Source of the DNA: JBCDIQ01 sp039024295
GTDB taxonomy: Bacteria > Bacteroidota > Bacteroidia > J057
Assembly (NCBI GenBank): GCA_039024295.1
Contig: JBCDIQ010000061.1
Coordinates: forward strand, 1 to 19,539
Length of the DNA stretch: 19,539 nucleotides
Direction of reading: 5' to 3'
Every line of letters begins with the position of its first letter. Position 1 is the stretch's first letter. The notes under the pieces were generated by a model. That model made no database searches. It saw only the letters and a program-made list of their open reading frames with translations, and was not told where the DNA came from. This document shows positions 6,835-13,819 of the stretch, piece by piece. The position numbers and the translations under genes are program-made.

Positions 6835-7512
6835 ATGAAATCACTTATTTACCCCGTTTTTTTGGTCAGCCTGTTTATGGCTGCCCAACAAGTACAAGCA
6901 CAAGGAGATGTGCGCTTCAGTGGACATGCAGGCGTAGCCTTGCCCAATAGCGAATTTGGAGATGACGATTTTTCCGATGATGATTCAGGCCTAGCAGCAC
7001 CTGGGCTTACCGTTGGCATCAAACTGACCAAACCGCTCGGAGACAATGGATTTGGCTTGTTTGGTGGCATTGACGTGATGTACAACCCGCTCCAGGCTGA
7101 TGCACGTGATGATATTGAAGATGCAAATCCTGATACTGATTTCACCTTTTTCCGCTACATCACTGTCCCGCTGTCCGCCGGGTTTGATTATCATTTTGAT
7201 GCAGGCGATGGGGTGCAACTGTTTGGTCAGGCAGGCATTGCATTCAGCTTTGTAAAGGTGACGAATTTTGTCCGGGACGATGAATTTGAGGAGCTGACCT
7301 CCACCCATGAGCTGGCAAATAATGTAGGATTTACGATTGGTGCAGGTGCTGTGATCAATGACCATATAATAGTAGGGTTGAGTCTTTTCAACCTGGGCGA
7401 TCATGACATTGATGGAGAGACGGAGTCCTCTGAATTCACTGATACCAACGAGTTCGATTTTGAGCAAAGCATCTCAACGCTCAACCTGACGGTTGGCATC
7501 ATGTTCAATTAA
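6835..7512 (+). CDS. Outer-membrane beta-barrel protein
   Basis: A 225-residue predicted outer-membrane barrel. I use the ATG at 6835, not the upstream TTG at 6814, because it starts a good signal peptide (MKSLIYPVFLVSLFMAAQQVQAQ, cleavage about 22). The mature part has alternating strands with acidic extracellular-type loops: FSGHAGVALP, an Asp-rich loop (DDDFSDDDSG), LTVGIKL, FGLFGGIDVMY, YITVPLSAGFDYHF, VQLFGQAGIAFSF, NNVGFTIGAGAVIN, HIIVGLSLFNLG, and a last strand LNLTVGIMFN. This is the pattern of small OmpA/PorT-like 8-stranded barrels (PF13568/PF13505 type). No peptidoglycan-binding domain follows. Nine bases separate it from the next gene, a lipoprotein, so they are probably one operon and may act together at the outer membrane. 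Confidence 0.8.
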   Translation: MKSLIYPVFLVSLFMAAQQVQAQGDVRFSGHAGVALPNSEFGDDDFSDDDSGLAAPGLTVGIKLTKPLGDNGFGLFGGIDVMYNPLQADARDDIEDANPDTDFTFFRYITVPLSAGFDYHFDAGDGVQLFGQAGIAFSFVKVTNFVRDDEFEELTSTHELANNVGFTIGAGAVINDHIIVGLSLFNLGDHDIDGETESSEFTDTNEFDFEQSISTLNLTVGIMFN

Positions 7513-7521
7513 TTCCCTGCC

Positions 7522-8394
7522 ATGAAACCTATAACACTCCTGACAGCAGGGCTGTGCATGCTGCTCTGCCTCACTTCTTGTAAAAAAGACGAGGATGACA
7601 ATCCTTCGCAGAACCCAAACGAAATCATTGATCCTACGGATGCAGCATTACTCGCCCGTGCATTGGAATTCTCAAATTCGAGCAGAAGAAGGGGCGACAT
7701 GCCTGAAACTACTGGTACTTCTACAGCTCCGGACATTGACAACCTTCAGTTTTTTCTACGTGCTTACAATGGCGAAACCATTCCTGTTGAGATAGAATTT
7801 GAGTTGAGCAGTGGTCGAGTCGATGGCTACTACGTAACCGTATCAGGTGCAGACCTTTACTATGAGGTCCCATGGGCAGAAGTGGCCAGCAGGCGGGGCA
7901 TCCTTAGTATTCCGTTGAACATTCCTTCAAACATTGGAGAAGGAGAGTTTTGCTTGGAGTACGCCATTTTTGATGACCAAAATCGTGTCAGCAATGATTT
8001 AACCACCTGTTTTGAGATTCTGAGGGCAGAATCCGGTCTGCTGGAAATAACCATGGAATGGTTCAATGAGGACGATGACCTCAACCTCCACGTAATCGAA
8101 CCTTCCGGGGACACCCTCAACCTCCGAAACTTGACCTCTAATTCGGGTGCCACCTTCACGGTGGGCCAGGTGATCAACGAAACTCGGCGGGAATCGGCTT
8201 ATTGGGAGCGTGGAGCTCCTGACGGACAATATCGCCTCCTCGTGGAAAATTTAAGTTCATTTACGTTCCCAAACTTTTTCAACCTATTAATTGAGGGTCG
8301 AGGCGTGGATGAATCCTTTGGGCTAACGGTTCCAGAAGGCGCTTTTGAGGAAATAATGACCTTTACCAAATCAGGTGACAATTTCAGCTTCTAA
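7522..8394 (+). CDS. Lipoprotein with DUF2135-like C-terminal domain
   Basis: A 290-residue lipoprotein. The signal ends in a canonical lipobox (CLTSC, Cys20), followed by KKDEDDNPSQ, an acidic patch of the kind associated with surface export of lipoproteins in Bacteroidota. Residues about 72-168 look like an Ig-like beta domain (NGETIPVEIEFELS, DGYYVTVSGADLYYEV). Residues about 173-285 (LEITMEWFNEDDDLNLHVIEPSGDTL, then ERGAPDGQYRLLVENLSS) resemble DUF2135/YfaP-like domains, where a W...DLDLHVxxPxG segment is followed by a GxYxVxV strand; this is inferred from pattern. Second gene of an operon with the barrel 9 bp upstream and followed by a strong terminator. Confidence 0.75.
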   Translation: MKPITLLTAGLCMLLCLTSCKKDEDDNPSQNPNEIIDPTDAALLARALEFSNSSRRRGDMPETTGTSTAPDIDNLQFFLRAYNGETIPVEIEFELSSGRVDGYYVTVSGADLYYEVPWAEVASRRGILSIPLNIPSNIGEGEFCLEYAIFDDQNRVSNDLTTCFEILRAESGLLEITMEWFNEDDDLNLHVIEPSGDTLNLRNLTSNSGATFTVGQVINETRRESAYWERGAPDGQYRLLVENLSSFTFPNFFNLLIEGRGVDESFGLTVPEGAFEEIMTFTKSGDNFSF

Positions 8395-8421
8395 TTGCCG
8401 CGTATAGGCAAGTTAATGGGT

Positions 8422-8447
8422 CCCCGGGCAGGTTGTCCGGGGTTTTT
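8422..8447 (+). terminator. Strong intrinsic terminator
   Basis: CCCCGGGCA (8422-8430) pairs with TGTCCGGGG (8434-8442), nine pairs with one G-U, over a 3-nt loop, followed by TTTTT. It lies 27 bp after the lipoprotein gene and closes the 6835-8394 operon. Confidence 0.88.
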
Positions 8448-8476
8448 ATGTTGAGCAAACCAGATTAGCCCGTTTT

Positions 8477-8914
8477 TCAATTATCCTTTTCAGGGCTTGG
8501 CCTATATGATGCCTTTTTTAATGCAGTGCGCACATAGGCTTTTCCCCGGCATATAGCCAAGAGCCGTTCCAAAAATTCTTCGGTAGATTCCTCTTGACTT
8601 GGCTGAAAGGTTTCCCCCGTATGAAGACGTTCAGCATGCAAATCAGCTAGATTTGGAGTGATATGTAGCCGAATTTCATCCTGTGATACTGCACTCCCCC
8701 TGCTTTCAATGGCCAAACGAAGGAGGTTCTGCTTGCGTTGGTGGTATTCCTGGCCTCGAAAGCGATTCCTGCCCCGCAGTAGCCGTAGCAGACGTACCAC
8801 TTCTTCCCAACTGGCTTCTGTATCTGGTTGCATACAGGCAAGTAACAAAAATCTCTCATACAGACCGGAGAGCACAGCTTCCTTTTGCCAGCTAACTTTT
8901 GTCATCAGACACAT
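8477..8914 (-). CDS. Uncharacterised charged, mostly helical protein
   Basis: A 145-residue protein that I do not recognise. It has no signal peptide or membrane segment. The N-terminal half is helical with Leu-rich and Arg-rich segments (EEVVRLLRLLRGRNRFRGQEYHQR); the C-terminal half has a short ITPNLADLHAERLHTGETF stretch and a final helix (EEFLERLLAICRG). A second in-frame ATG at residue 4 (start base 8905) is an equally good start. The gene is flanked by plus-strand genes and is divergent from the membrane protein 59 bp away, with which it may share a promoter region. The protein composition (balanced charge, few rare stretches) argues that it is a real gene rather than a shadow frame. 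Confidence 0.6.
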   Translation of the reverse strand: MCLMTKVSWQKEAVLSGLYERFLLLACMQPDTEASWEEVVRLLRLLRGRNRFRGQEYHQRKQNLLRLAIESRGSAVSQDEIRLHITPNLADLHAERLHTGETFQPSQEESTEEFLERLLAICRGKAYVRTALKKASYRPSPEKDN

Positions 8915-8973
8915 CAGGGGAACAGGTTAATTTTAAGTTACCAAAACCACAAACCTCCCAATTTTCCACGTAG

Positions 8974-9474
8974 ATGAGCAGCTTTCGTACACGGCCTCGG
9001 TTTCAGCAGGTATTGCCATTGACCTCGGATCAAATCAGCCAACGGCTGCAACGGCGTATCCAAGAAGAAGGTGCTCCCTTTAAGGGTACCTTTATCCGAG
9101 ACTATGTGGTGCTGCGGGTTCAGGAAGAAGACCGACATTTTTGGTCACCTCAATTGAGCCTGTCTATGGAAGAAGCAGAGGAGGGAGGGACCCTTATTTA
9201 TGGATTATATGGCCCTAATCCTACCATTTGGGTCCTGATGTTGTTCGGCTATTCGGTCCTGGGCATATTCCTGATGTTTGGTGCTATTATTGGGTTTGCC
9301 CAAATGAACCTGGGAAAGGATGCTCCAATCCTGTATGCACTTCCGATATTCATTGCAGGGATCATTGGCCTGTACATGGTTGGACAAACCGGCCAGAAAT
9401 TAGGGGCAGAGCAAACCTTTGAGCTCAAACAATTCTACGAAGAAACCATTGGGGAACGTACCCATATTTCTTAG
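8974..9474 (+). CDS. Membrane protein of unknown function, two transmembrane segments
   Basis: A 166-residue inner-membrane protein. The first 80 residues are soluble (QISQRLQRRIQEE, then a small beta-like part VVLRVQEEDRHFWSPQLSLSMEEAEEGG). Two transmembrane helices follow at about 84-110 (TIWVLMLFGYSVLGIFLMFG) and 118-140 (PILYALPIFIAGIIGLYMVG), then a short soluble tail ending in LKQFYEETIGE. The layout resembles uncharacterised conserved membrane proteins of Bacteroidota; I cannot assign a function. ATG at 8974 is the first in frame. It is divergent from the helical protein upstream. Confidence 0.72.
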   Translation: MSSFRTRPRFQQVLPLTSDQISQRLQRRIQEEGAPFKGTFIRDYVVLRVQEEDRHFWSPQLSLSMEEAEEGGTLIYGLYGPNPTIWVLMLFGYSVLGIFLMFGAIIGFAQMNLGKDAPILYALPIFIAGIIGLYMVGQTGQKLGAEQTFELKQFYEETIGERTHIS

Positions 9475-9572
9475 GTACTTTTCTAAATACGAGTAGATTT
9501 TTAGCGGTAAATTTCAGGAACACCCAAGCAGCATTTCCCTTTCTGGAAGCGTTATTTTTTTAAATTCCCTAC

Positions 9573-10082
9573 ATGAAACGACTTTTATGCTTTTCGTTCA
9601 TCTTTGGGCTGCTGATGAGCTGTTCCACGGATGAGGAACCCTTTTGGCTACAGGAAACCTCCTATGTTCCCATCATCATGAAACGGACAGATATGGAGGC
9701 TGCGGTTAGGGTGGGTCCGGCGGAAGCCATTCTCCAGCCCGGGAAAATTTTCACACGAGGAGGATACTTATTTATCAGTGAAAGATACAAAGGTGTCCAT
9801 CTAATTGATAACCGCAACCCCAAGGAACCTACTCCTGTTTCCTTTATCCGGGTACCGGGATGCTTGGACATTGCGGTCAGGGGCAGCTTCCTCTACCTGG
9901 ATTCTGGAACTGACTTGCTCACATTTGATATCAGCCAGATAGCCTCCCCTCAGTTGGTGAGCAGGGCAAAAAATGTATTTCCAGGACTTATTCCCCCGGA
10001 TGGTGGCGTTCTCCCCGCAGAATTTCAGGAAGAAAATCGACCTGAAGGCACCATTATCACCGGCTGGGAACTCGTGGAATAA
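9573..10082 (+). CDS. LVIVD-repeat family lipoprotein
   Basis: A 169-residue lipoprotein. The signal MKRLLCFSFIFGLLMSC has a lipobox with Cys17. The body is typical of the LVIVD-repeat (PF08309-like) surface proteins of Bacteroidota: PGKIFTRGGYLFISERYKGVHLIDNRNPKEPTPVSFIRVPGCLDIAVRG at about 57-105, then LYLDSGTDLLTFDIS. These repeats are predicted propeller blades. The protein ends with an IITGWELVE tail, as in stand-alone short members, so I do not read it as truncated. It opens a three-gene operon; the next start is 31 bp after its stop. Its partner is a second, longer member, so the two may make one surface assembly. Function is unknown. Confidence 0.78.
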   Translation: MKRLLCFSFIFGLLMSCSTDEEPFWLQETSYVPIIMKRTDMEAAVRVGPAEAILQPGKIFTRGGYLFISERYKGVHLIDNRNPKEPTPVSFIRVPGCLDIAVRGSFLYLDSGTDLLTFDISQIASPQLVSRAKNVFPGLIPPDGGVLPAEFQEENRPEGTIITGWELVE

Positions 10083-10113
10083 GGTATCAGAAACTGCCCT
10101 AAGAATTATCCTC

Positions 10114-10860
10114 ATGAAAAAAATATACTTCAATCTATTTCTCTTCTTTTTGGTCATTGCAGCCCTGTTTACCAGTCATTGTGAGTCAAATGAACAGGCG
10201 TTTGATGTAGGAACAGACGGAATTGGTGGTTCATTAGCAAGGTTTGCTGTGAGCAACAACCACCTCTACACGGTGGATGGTGAATCCTTGAATATTTTTG
10301 ACTTGTCTCAGCCTGATCGGCCCGAGTTGGTGGGAAATGTATTTGTTGGAACTGCCATTGAAACCATTTTCCCTCGGGACTCCTTTCTCTTCATTGGCTC
10401 CCGGCTAGGAATTTACATTTACAGTGTGAGCGAACCTGCCAGTCCCATACAACTCTCCCAGGTGACCCATGTATTTAGCTGTGACCCTGTTGTTGCGGAT
10501 GATAGCTTTGCCTATGTCACGTTAAGATCAATCGAAAATGTTTGTGGCCAGTTCACTAACCAACTTGACATCATCGACATTAAAGATAAGCGTAACCCTT
10601 TTATTCAAATTACCTATCCCATGACTAGCCCACAAGGATTGGGAATAGATAAGAACCGTTTATTTGTGTGCGATGAGGGCCTCAAAATGTTTGATGCGAC
10701 GAATGTTGACAGCCTGGTTCAACTAGATTACCTAAATATCCAGGTAAGTGATGTGATTCCCCTTGACGGAAATGTAATGGTAATTGGGGATGATGGATTT
10801 GCCCAATACAGCTACCTGCGGGACTCCCTAAGCTTACTCAGCGTAATTCCGGTAGAATGA
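10114..10860 (+). CDS. LVIVD-repeat family protein, partner of the preceding lipoprotein
   Basis: A 248-residue exported protein. The frame is open from 9973, but I start at the ATG at 10114, which gives a signal (MKKIYFNLFLFFLVIAALFT) and avoids overlap with the upstream gene. Text such as GGSLARFAVSNNHLYTVDG, LNIFDLSQPDRPELVGNV, FIGSRLGIYIYSVSEPASPIQL, SCDPVVADDSFAYVTLRS, LDIIDIKDKRNPF and GLGIDKNRLFVCDEGLKMFD marks it as a multi-blade LVIVD-type propeller. A Cys at 23 sits where a lipidation site would be, but the residues before it (TSH) are a poor lipobox, so lipid attachment is uncertain. Its TGA overlaps the ATG of the next gene (ATGA), which suggests translational coupling. Confidence 0.8.
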   Translation: MKKIYFNLFLFFLVIAALFTSHCESNEQAFDVGTDGIGGSLARFAVSNNHLYTVDGESLNIFDLSQPDRPELVGNVFVGTAIETIFPRDSFLFIGSRLGIYIYSVSEPASPIQLSQVTHVFSCDPVVADDSFAYVTLRSIENVCGQFTNQLDIIDIKDKRNPFIQITYPMTSPQGLGIDKNRLFVCDEGLKMFDATNVDSLVQLDYLNIQVSDVIPLDGNVMVIGDDGFAQYSYLRDSLSLLSVIPVE

Positions 10861-11519
10861 GGAACCTAATCACCCCCCTGCTTTTTCTGGTACACATCAG
10901 TTTTTCTTTTGCGCAGGACAGCATTCCCAGTCGGTTGGCCGTTGGGTTTATGCCGCAACAGTTGTTGAACAATGCTGCCAGGCCTGAATTGTTCTATCAC
11001 TTTCAGTCGGGCCACCGGTTGTTATTGGCCCCGGTGTTTTACTTCGGAGAAACAAATGCATATGCGACCACCCGTTCAGAACGTTTCCGGGAGATGTCTC
11101 AGCTCAATGCGCTAGACCAAGTTAGCGGCTTTGGAGGAGAGGTTCAATTCCAGTTTCATTTCGGAAAAACAAATGTACGGCAGTACGTGGCCTTAGGCGT
11201 AGGGTATCATTCGATAGGTTTATCCTTTACAGATTTTGATTGGGTAAGCACTATACGTGATGATTTACCGGTGCTTGTGTATAGACTAACCCCTCAGCAA
11301 GACCTGATCAGAAGGGTAGAGATTCTGTTATTGGGAGGCATTCACCTCATTGAGGGGGATTACAGCCGGTTTGATCTTTTTGTTGGGCCAGTTTATAAAT
11401 TCACGGAAATTGAGACCACGTTGGAGGCACCCAGAGACTACGAAAATATGTGGAGAGACCATGGATTTGGAGGATTGGGCATCCGAGGGGGCTTCTCCTT
11501 CAGTTTCCTGATTATCTGA
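10857..11519 (+). CDS. Secreted or outer-membrane barrel-like protein of the LVIVD operon
   Basis: A 220-residue exported protein with a clear signal (MRNLITPLLFLVHISFSFAQ, cleavage about 19). The mature part is rich in beta-strand with alternating hydrophobic residues: LLLAPVFYFG, GFGGEVQFQFHFG, YVALGVGYHSIGLSF, RRVEILLLGGIHLI, FDLFVGPVYKF and a last strand GFGGLGIRGGFSFSFLII. That suggests a small outer-membrane barrel, though no family is certain. Its start overlaps the end of the preceding gene by 4 bases, so it is the third gene of the 9573-11519 operon and is probably the membrane anchor or structural partner of the two LVIVD proteins (inference). Confidence 0.7.
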   Translation: MRNLITPLLFLVHISFSFAQDSIPSRLAVGFMPQQLLNNAARPELFYHFQSGHRLLLAPVFYFGETNAYATTRSERFREMSQLNALDQVSGFGGEVQFQFHFGKTNVRQYVALGVGYHSIGLSFTDFDWVSTIRDDLPVLVYRLTPQQDLIRRVEILLLGGIHLIEGDYSRFDLFVGPVYKFTEIETTLEAPRDYENMWRDHGFGGLGIRGGFSFSFLII

Positions 11520-11566
11520 GGAAAATTATATATCCAGAGGATAATACAGGTAATTTTACCACACAA

Positions 11567-11601
11567 AAATGAAAATAAAACACCTGATTATATTTTCATT
11601 T
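11567..11601. repeat. AT-rich 11-bp inverted repeat
   Basis: AAATGAAAATA (11567-11577) is the perfect reverse complement of TATTTTCATTT (11591-11601), with a 13-nt loop. It lies between the LVIVD operon and the TM2 gene and is followed by T/A-rich sequence. It may be a weak terminator for the operon or an operator. Confidence 0.45.
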
Positions 11602-11722
11602 AAATAACTTTTTATAATTTACGTCCATGGGACTTATCCGAAAACCCTTTAAAAAAGTAGGAAGCGGCGGCCGAAAAGCTTCACGAGTAGGCATTAACTC
11701 AACCCACTTTATCTTTACATTC

Positions 11723-12223
11723 ATGAAGAAGATTACAACATCCCTTTTAATGTTGTGCCTGGCAGCATTTATTGCTGTAGGCTTTACCAGCATTCCTGAG
11801 CAGAAAGGATTGCCTGAATCATCTACGGACCAGCTAACTGAGCAATTAGACCTCAGCCAGTTTCCTGATATCACCACTGAAGAATTCCTCGCCCTTACTC
11901 CAAAGCAAATTCGCAAGCAGACTGGCGAAAAACTTACCTTGAAGCAAGCGATCGCACTGAAAGCTGCTCAGAAGAAGGTAAAGAAAATGGCTAAGAAAGG
12001 AATGGCACCTAACAAGCCTAAGAGCCAACTCATTGCCTTGCTTCTTTGTGGATTCCTTGGGTACTTAGGTGCTCACCGTTTCTATCTTGGATACACAGGT
12101 GCAGGTATCGCACAAATTCTTACAGCTGGTGGTTGTGGGATATGGGTACTTATTGATCTTATTCGTCTCATCACTGGAGATCTCTTGCCCAAGGACGGAA
12201 GTGCCTATGACCCAGAACTCTAA
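11723..12223 (+). CDS. TM2-domain membrane protein
   Basis: A 166-residue membrane protein. The open frame begins at 11627, but the ATG at 11723 gives a normal start with an N-terminal hydrophobic segment (MKKITTSLLMLCLAAFIAVGF) that is a signal peptide or anchor. A linker with a helical, Lys-rich part follows (LTLKQAIALKAAQKKVKKMAKK, about 71-92). Residues 100-155 are a TM2 domain (PF05154): SQLIALLLCGFLGYLGAHRFYLGYTGAG, then AGGCGIWVLIDLIRLITG, ending SAYDPEL. The GxxGxHRFYLG motif is diagnostic. TM2 proteins have no firmly known biochemical role in bacteria. The next gene overlaps it by 17 bases and is a DUF2752 protein, a small companion membrane protein. Confidence 0.88.
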   Translation: MKKITTSLLMLCLAAFIAVGFTSIPEQKGLPESSTDQLTEQLDLSQFPDITTEEFLALTPKQIRKQTGEKLTLKQAIALKAAQKKVKKMAKKGMAPNKPKSQLIALLLCGFLGYLGAHRFYLGYTGAGIAQILTAGGCGIWVLIDLIRLITGDLLPKDGSAYDPEL

Positions 12224-12572
12224 AAAGAAAAGAGTCAGCCCATTTAGGTCTGCCCCCTGGTTTCCCTACTGGCTAGGAATTAAGTTAGCCGCTTACATCA
12301 TCATCCCTATGGTATTGTTGATTTTGCCTGGTGACTATTTCGATGATGGAGGGAAAAGCTGGTGCCTTTCAGTGCGCTTATTTGATATCGAATGTTATGG
12401 CTGTGGCATGACGCGCGCATGCCAGCATCTGATCCATTTTGATTGGGGAGCTGCCTATTATTATAATCCGCTAAGTTTTGTGGTGATGCCTATCCTGGCC
12501 TTTCTTTGGGCTAGAGGATTCTGGAAGGACTTGAAACTCTTCCAAACACTCCGTCACAAAATTTTTGCTTAG
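12207..12572 (+). CDS. DUF2752 family membrane protein
   Basis: A 121-residue membrane protein. The frame is open from 12069, but that would overlap the TM2 gene by 150 bases; the ATG at 12207 overlaps it by only 17 and gives a normal DUF2752 protein. There are two hydrophobic segments, about 22-41 (WLGIKLAAYIIIPMVLLIL) and 88-103 (PLSFVVMPILAFLWAR). Between them is the hallmark CYGCGMTRACQHLIHFDWGAAYYYNP (63-88): two Cys, then the GCGMTRA signature and the D...A..YNP segment. The Cys pair might bind metal or form a disulfide; this is unproven. Overlap and order with the TM2 gene imply one operon, closed by a strong terminator. Confidence 0.88.
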   Translation: MTQNSKKKRVSPFRSAPWFPYWLGIKLAAYIIIPMVLLILPGDYFDDGGKSWCLSVRLFDIECYGCGMTRACQHLIHFDWGAAYYYNPLSFVVMPILAFLWARGFWKDLKLFQTLRHKIFA

Positions 12573-12592
12573 GGTAAACTCTTACAAATATT

Positions 12593-12621
12593 AGCCCGGT
12601 TTCTGTGAAACCGGGCTTTTT
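12593..12621 (+). terminator. Near-ideal intrinsic terminator
   Basis: AGCCCGGTTTC (12593-12603) pairs perfectly with GAAACCGGGCT (12607-12617) over a 3-nt loop, followed by TTTTT. It closes the TM2-DUF2752 operon and lies 12 bp from the end of the convergent minus-strand gene, for which it may also serve weakly. Confidence 0.92.
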
Positions 12622-12632
12622 GCTTTTTATAT

Positions 12633-13763
12633 CTAATCACAAGGGAGGAACACCCACAACTCTGGCCGCCCCACATTGCAATGAACGGCTCGTGAAAGCA
12701 AACCAATTCCGGCCCATGAAAGGAACAAGCTATGTCGAGCTACGTGCCACGCTCCCTGACTGGGCTTATTCATGAACAGTTGCTGAATTCTCGATTCAAC
12801 AGATGGAATAGGGTGAAATATAAATTCGACAATTCGCTTCCTGACAGGCTCATCGTCCTGGAGTTTATCGGTAAAGGAAAAAACTTCCTGAAGTTTGGTC
12901 TTTTCGATCCCTTTACCTGCCACCCAATGGTCTACCTCAAATACAGCCCTGCGGCTAAGTTCTGGGAGGAAGCCCAAGATTCCTAAAAATGAAAAAAGCG
13001 TAAAGTAAAAAGAGGTGGTAACAACCCCATTCACCGTGGCCACGCCTTCTGGACTCAGCAGGATTGCAAGGGTGAATAATAAGGCATTCCACAGAATAGC
13101 CAGCAATACCCCTCGCGTACGACTCCCACTTAAGATGGCACCTACCCGGCGAGCTTTTAGGACATCAAGCATTTCTCCTTTTGTAGACTCTTGCCAATGA
13201 TTGGGAACCAGGATGGTTTCACGCCTGAGCCCACCTGCAATTCCGCCAGTAAATCCTGGATCAGGCGCATCTACAAATACGAACCGCATCCCTGGGAATT
13301 TTAGCCCAATTTTCTCCTTTAACTCTCCCCTTTCAAACAGTGGCGCAATTAAACGGGCAAGCTCATATTGCATCCGGGTCATAAACAGCATGTGAACCAC
13401 CATTAAGGCGACTGCAGCCCACGTACCCAGGGTTTTTCCTACAACCAATAAAAGATAGGCGGCTAGCAATAAATAACTCGCATGAATTAAGGATGCGCGC
13501 AGCCATTTCCCCAGCCATTGTCCAAATGGAGGAACCCGACGCTCGTATTTGTTTGGCAAAACCCATCCTCCCAGCAGGTCTGGAATAAACGTAATCAAGA
13601 GGTACGCCCCAAAAAATGCAGCAAGGCCAATCAACTCATGGTACTGTTCAGCTAAGCCTTGAAAGACTGCCCCCCAATTCCAAATAATTCCCGCTAAAGA
13701 CAGAACTACCCATCCTCCCACTGATGTCATTCCAAGCCAGAGGCGTGTACGCGCATAGGTCAT
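12633..13763 (-). CDS. M48/Ste24-like membrane protein lacking the HExxH motif
   Basis: A 376-residue multi-pass membrane protein. Hydrophobic segments lie at about 16-32, 42-64, 94-128, 218-236, 247-266 and 345-358. The layout follows M48 (Ste24-type) metallopeptidases: transmembrane helices, a cytoplasmic loop with FVDAPDPGFTGGIAGG (162-177; compare the usual N/TxG segment), ILVPNHWQ (about 184-191), and at the place of the zinc helix EMLDVLKARRVGAILSG (197-213) where HExxH is expected but absent. Later, FEVDHWVAGKGI (275-286) and HPIPSVESRIQQL (317-329) correspond to the third-ligand and THPxxxxRI segments of M48 proteins. So I read it as a pseudo-peptidase, an inference from alignment by eye. 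A strong SD site precedes the ATG. It is probably co-transcribed with the small gene at 13820-14071. Confidence 0.7.
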   Translation of the reverse strand: MTYARTRLWLGMTSVGGWVVLSLAGIIWNWGAVFQGLAEQYHELIGLAAFFGAYLLITFIPDLLGGWVLPNKYERRVPPFGQWLGKWLRASLIHASYLLLAAYLLLVVGKTLGTWAAVALMVVHMLFMTRMQYELARLIAPLFERGELKEKIGLKFPGMRFVFVDAPDPGFTGGIAGGLRRETILVPNHWQESTKGEMLDVLKARRVGAILSGSRTRGVLLAILWNALLFTLAILLSPEGVATVNGVVTTSFYFTLFSFLGILGFLPELSRRAVFEVDHWVAGKGIEKTKLQEVFSFTDKLQDDEPVRKRIVEFIFHPIPSVESRIQQLFMNKPSQGAWHVARHSLFLSWAGIGLLSRAVHCNVGRPELWVFLPCD

Positions 13764-13768
13764 ATTTT

Positions 13769-13774
13769 CTCCTT
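13769..13774 (-). promoter_or_regulatory. Strong Shine-Dalgarno site of the M48-like gene
   Basis: AAGGAG on the minus strand, 5 nt before the ATG. This is a full match to the anti-SD and unusual for the window, where most genes have weak or no recognisable SD. It fixes the start at 13763. Confidence 0.6.
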
Positions 13775-13819
13775 CTTTTATGTGGGAGTTAACCGCTGGC
13801 TGTAAATTTTGTTCTTGTC

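Noticed and set aside
6991..7467. 158-codon minus-strand frame inside the barrel gene
   Set aside because: Opposite a protein with clear signal peptide and barrel strands; composition is that of a shadow frame.
8658..8930. 90-codon plus-strand frame opposite the helical protein
   Set aside because: Ser/Arg/Cys-rich translation without structure; the minus-strand frame looks more like a protein.
9973..10113. N-terminal extension of the second LVIVD protein
   Set aside because: It overlaps the preceding gene by 110 bases and hides the signal peptide that begins at 10114.
11627..11722. 32-residue basic extension of the TM2 protein
   Set aside because: The first ATG is in frame, and the extension is basic like the T9SS pre-signal region, but it has no similarity to it and the MKK start is the more normal one.
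12069..12206. 46-residue extension of the DUF2752 protein
   Set aside because: It lies entirely inside the TM2 gene; the ATG at 12207 gives the usual family length.
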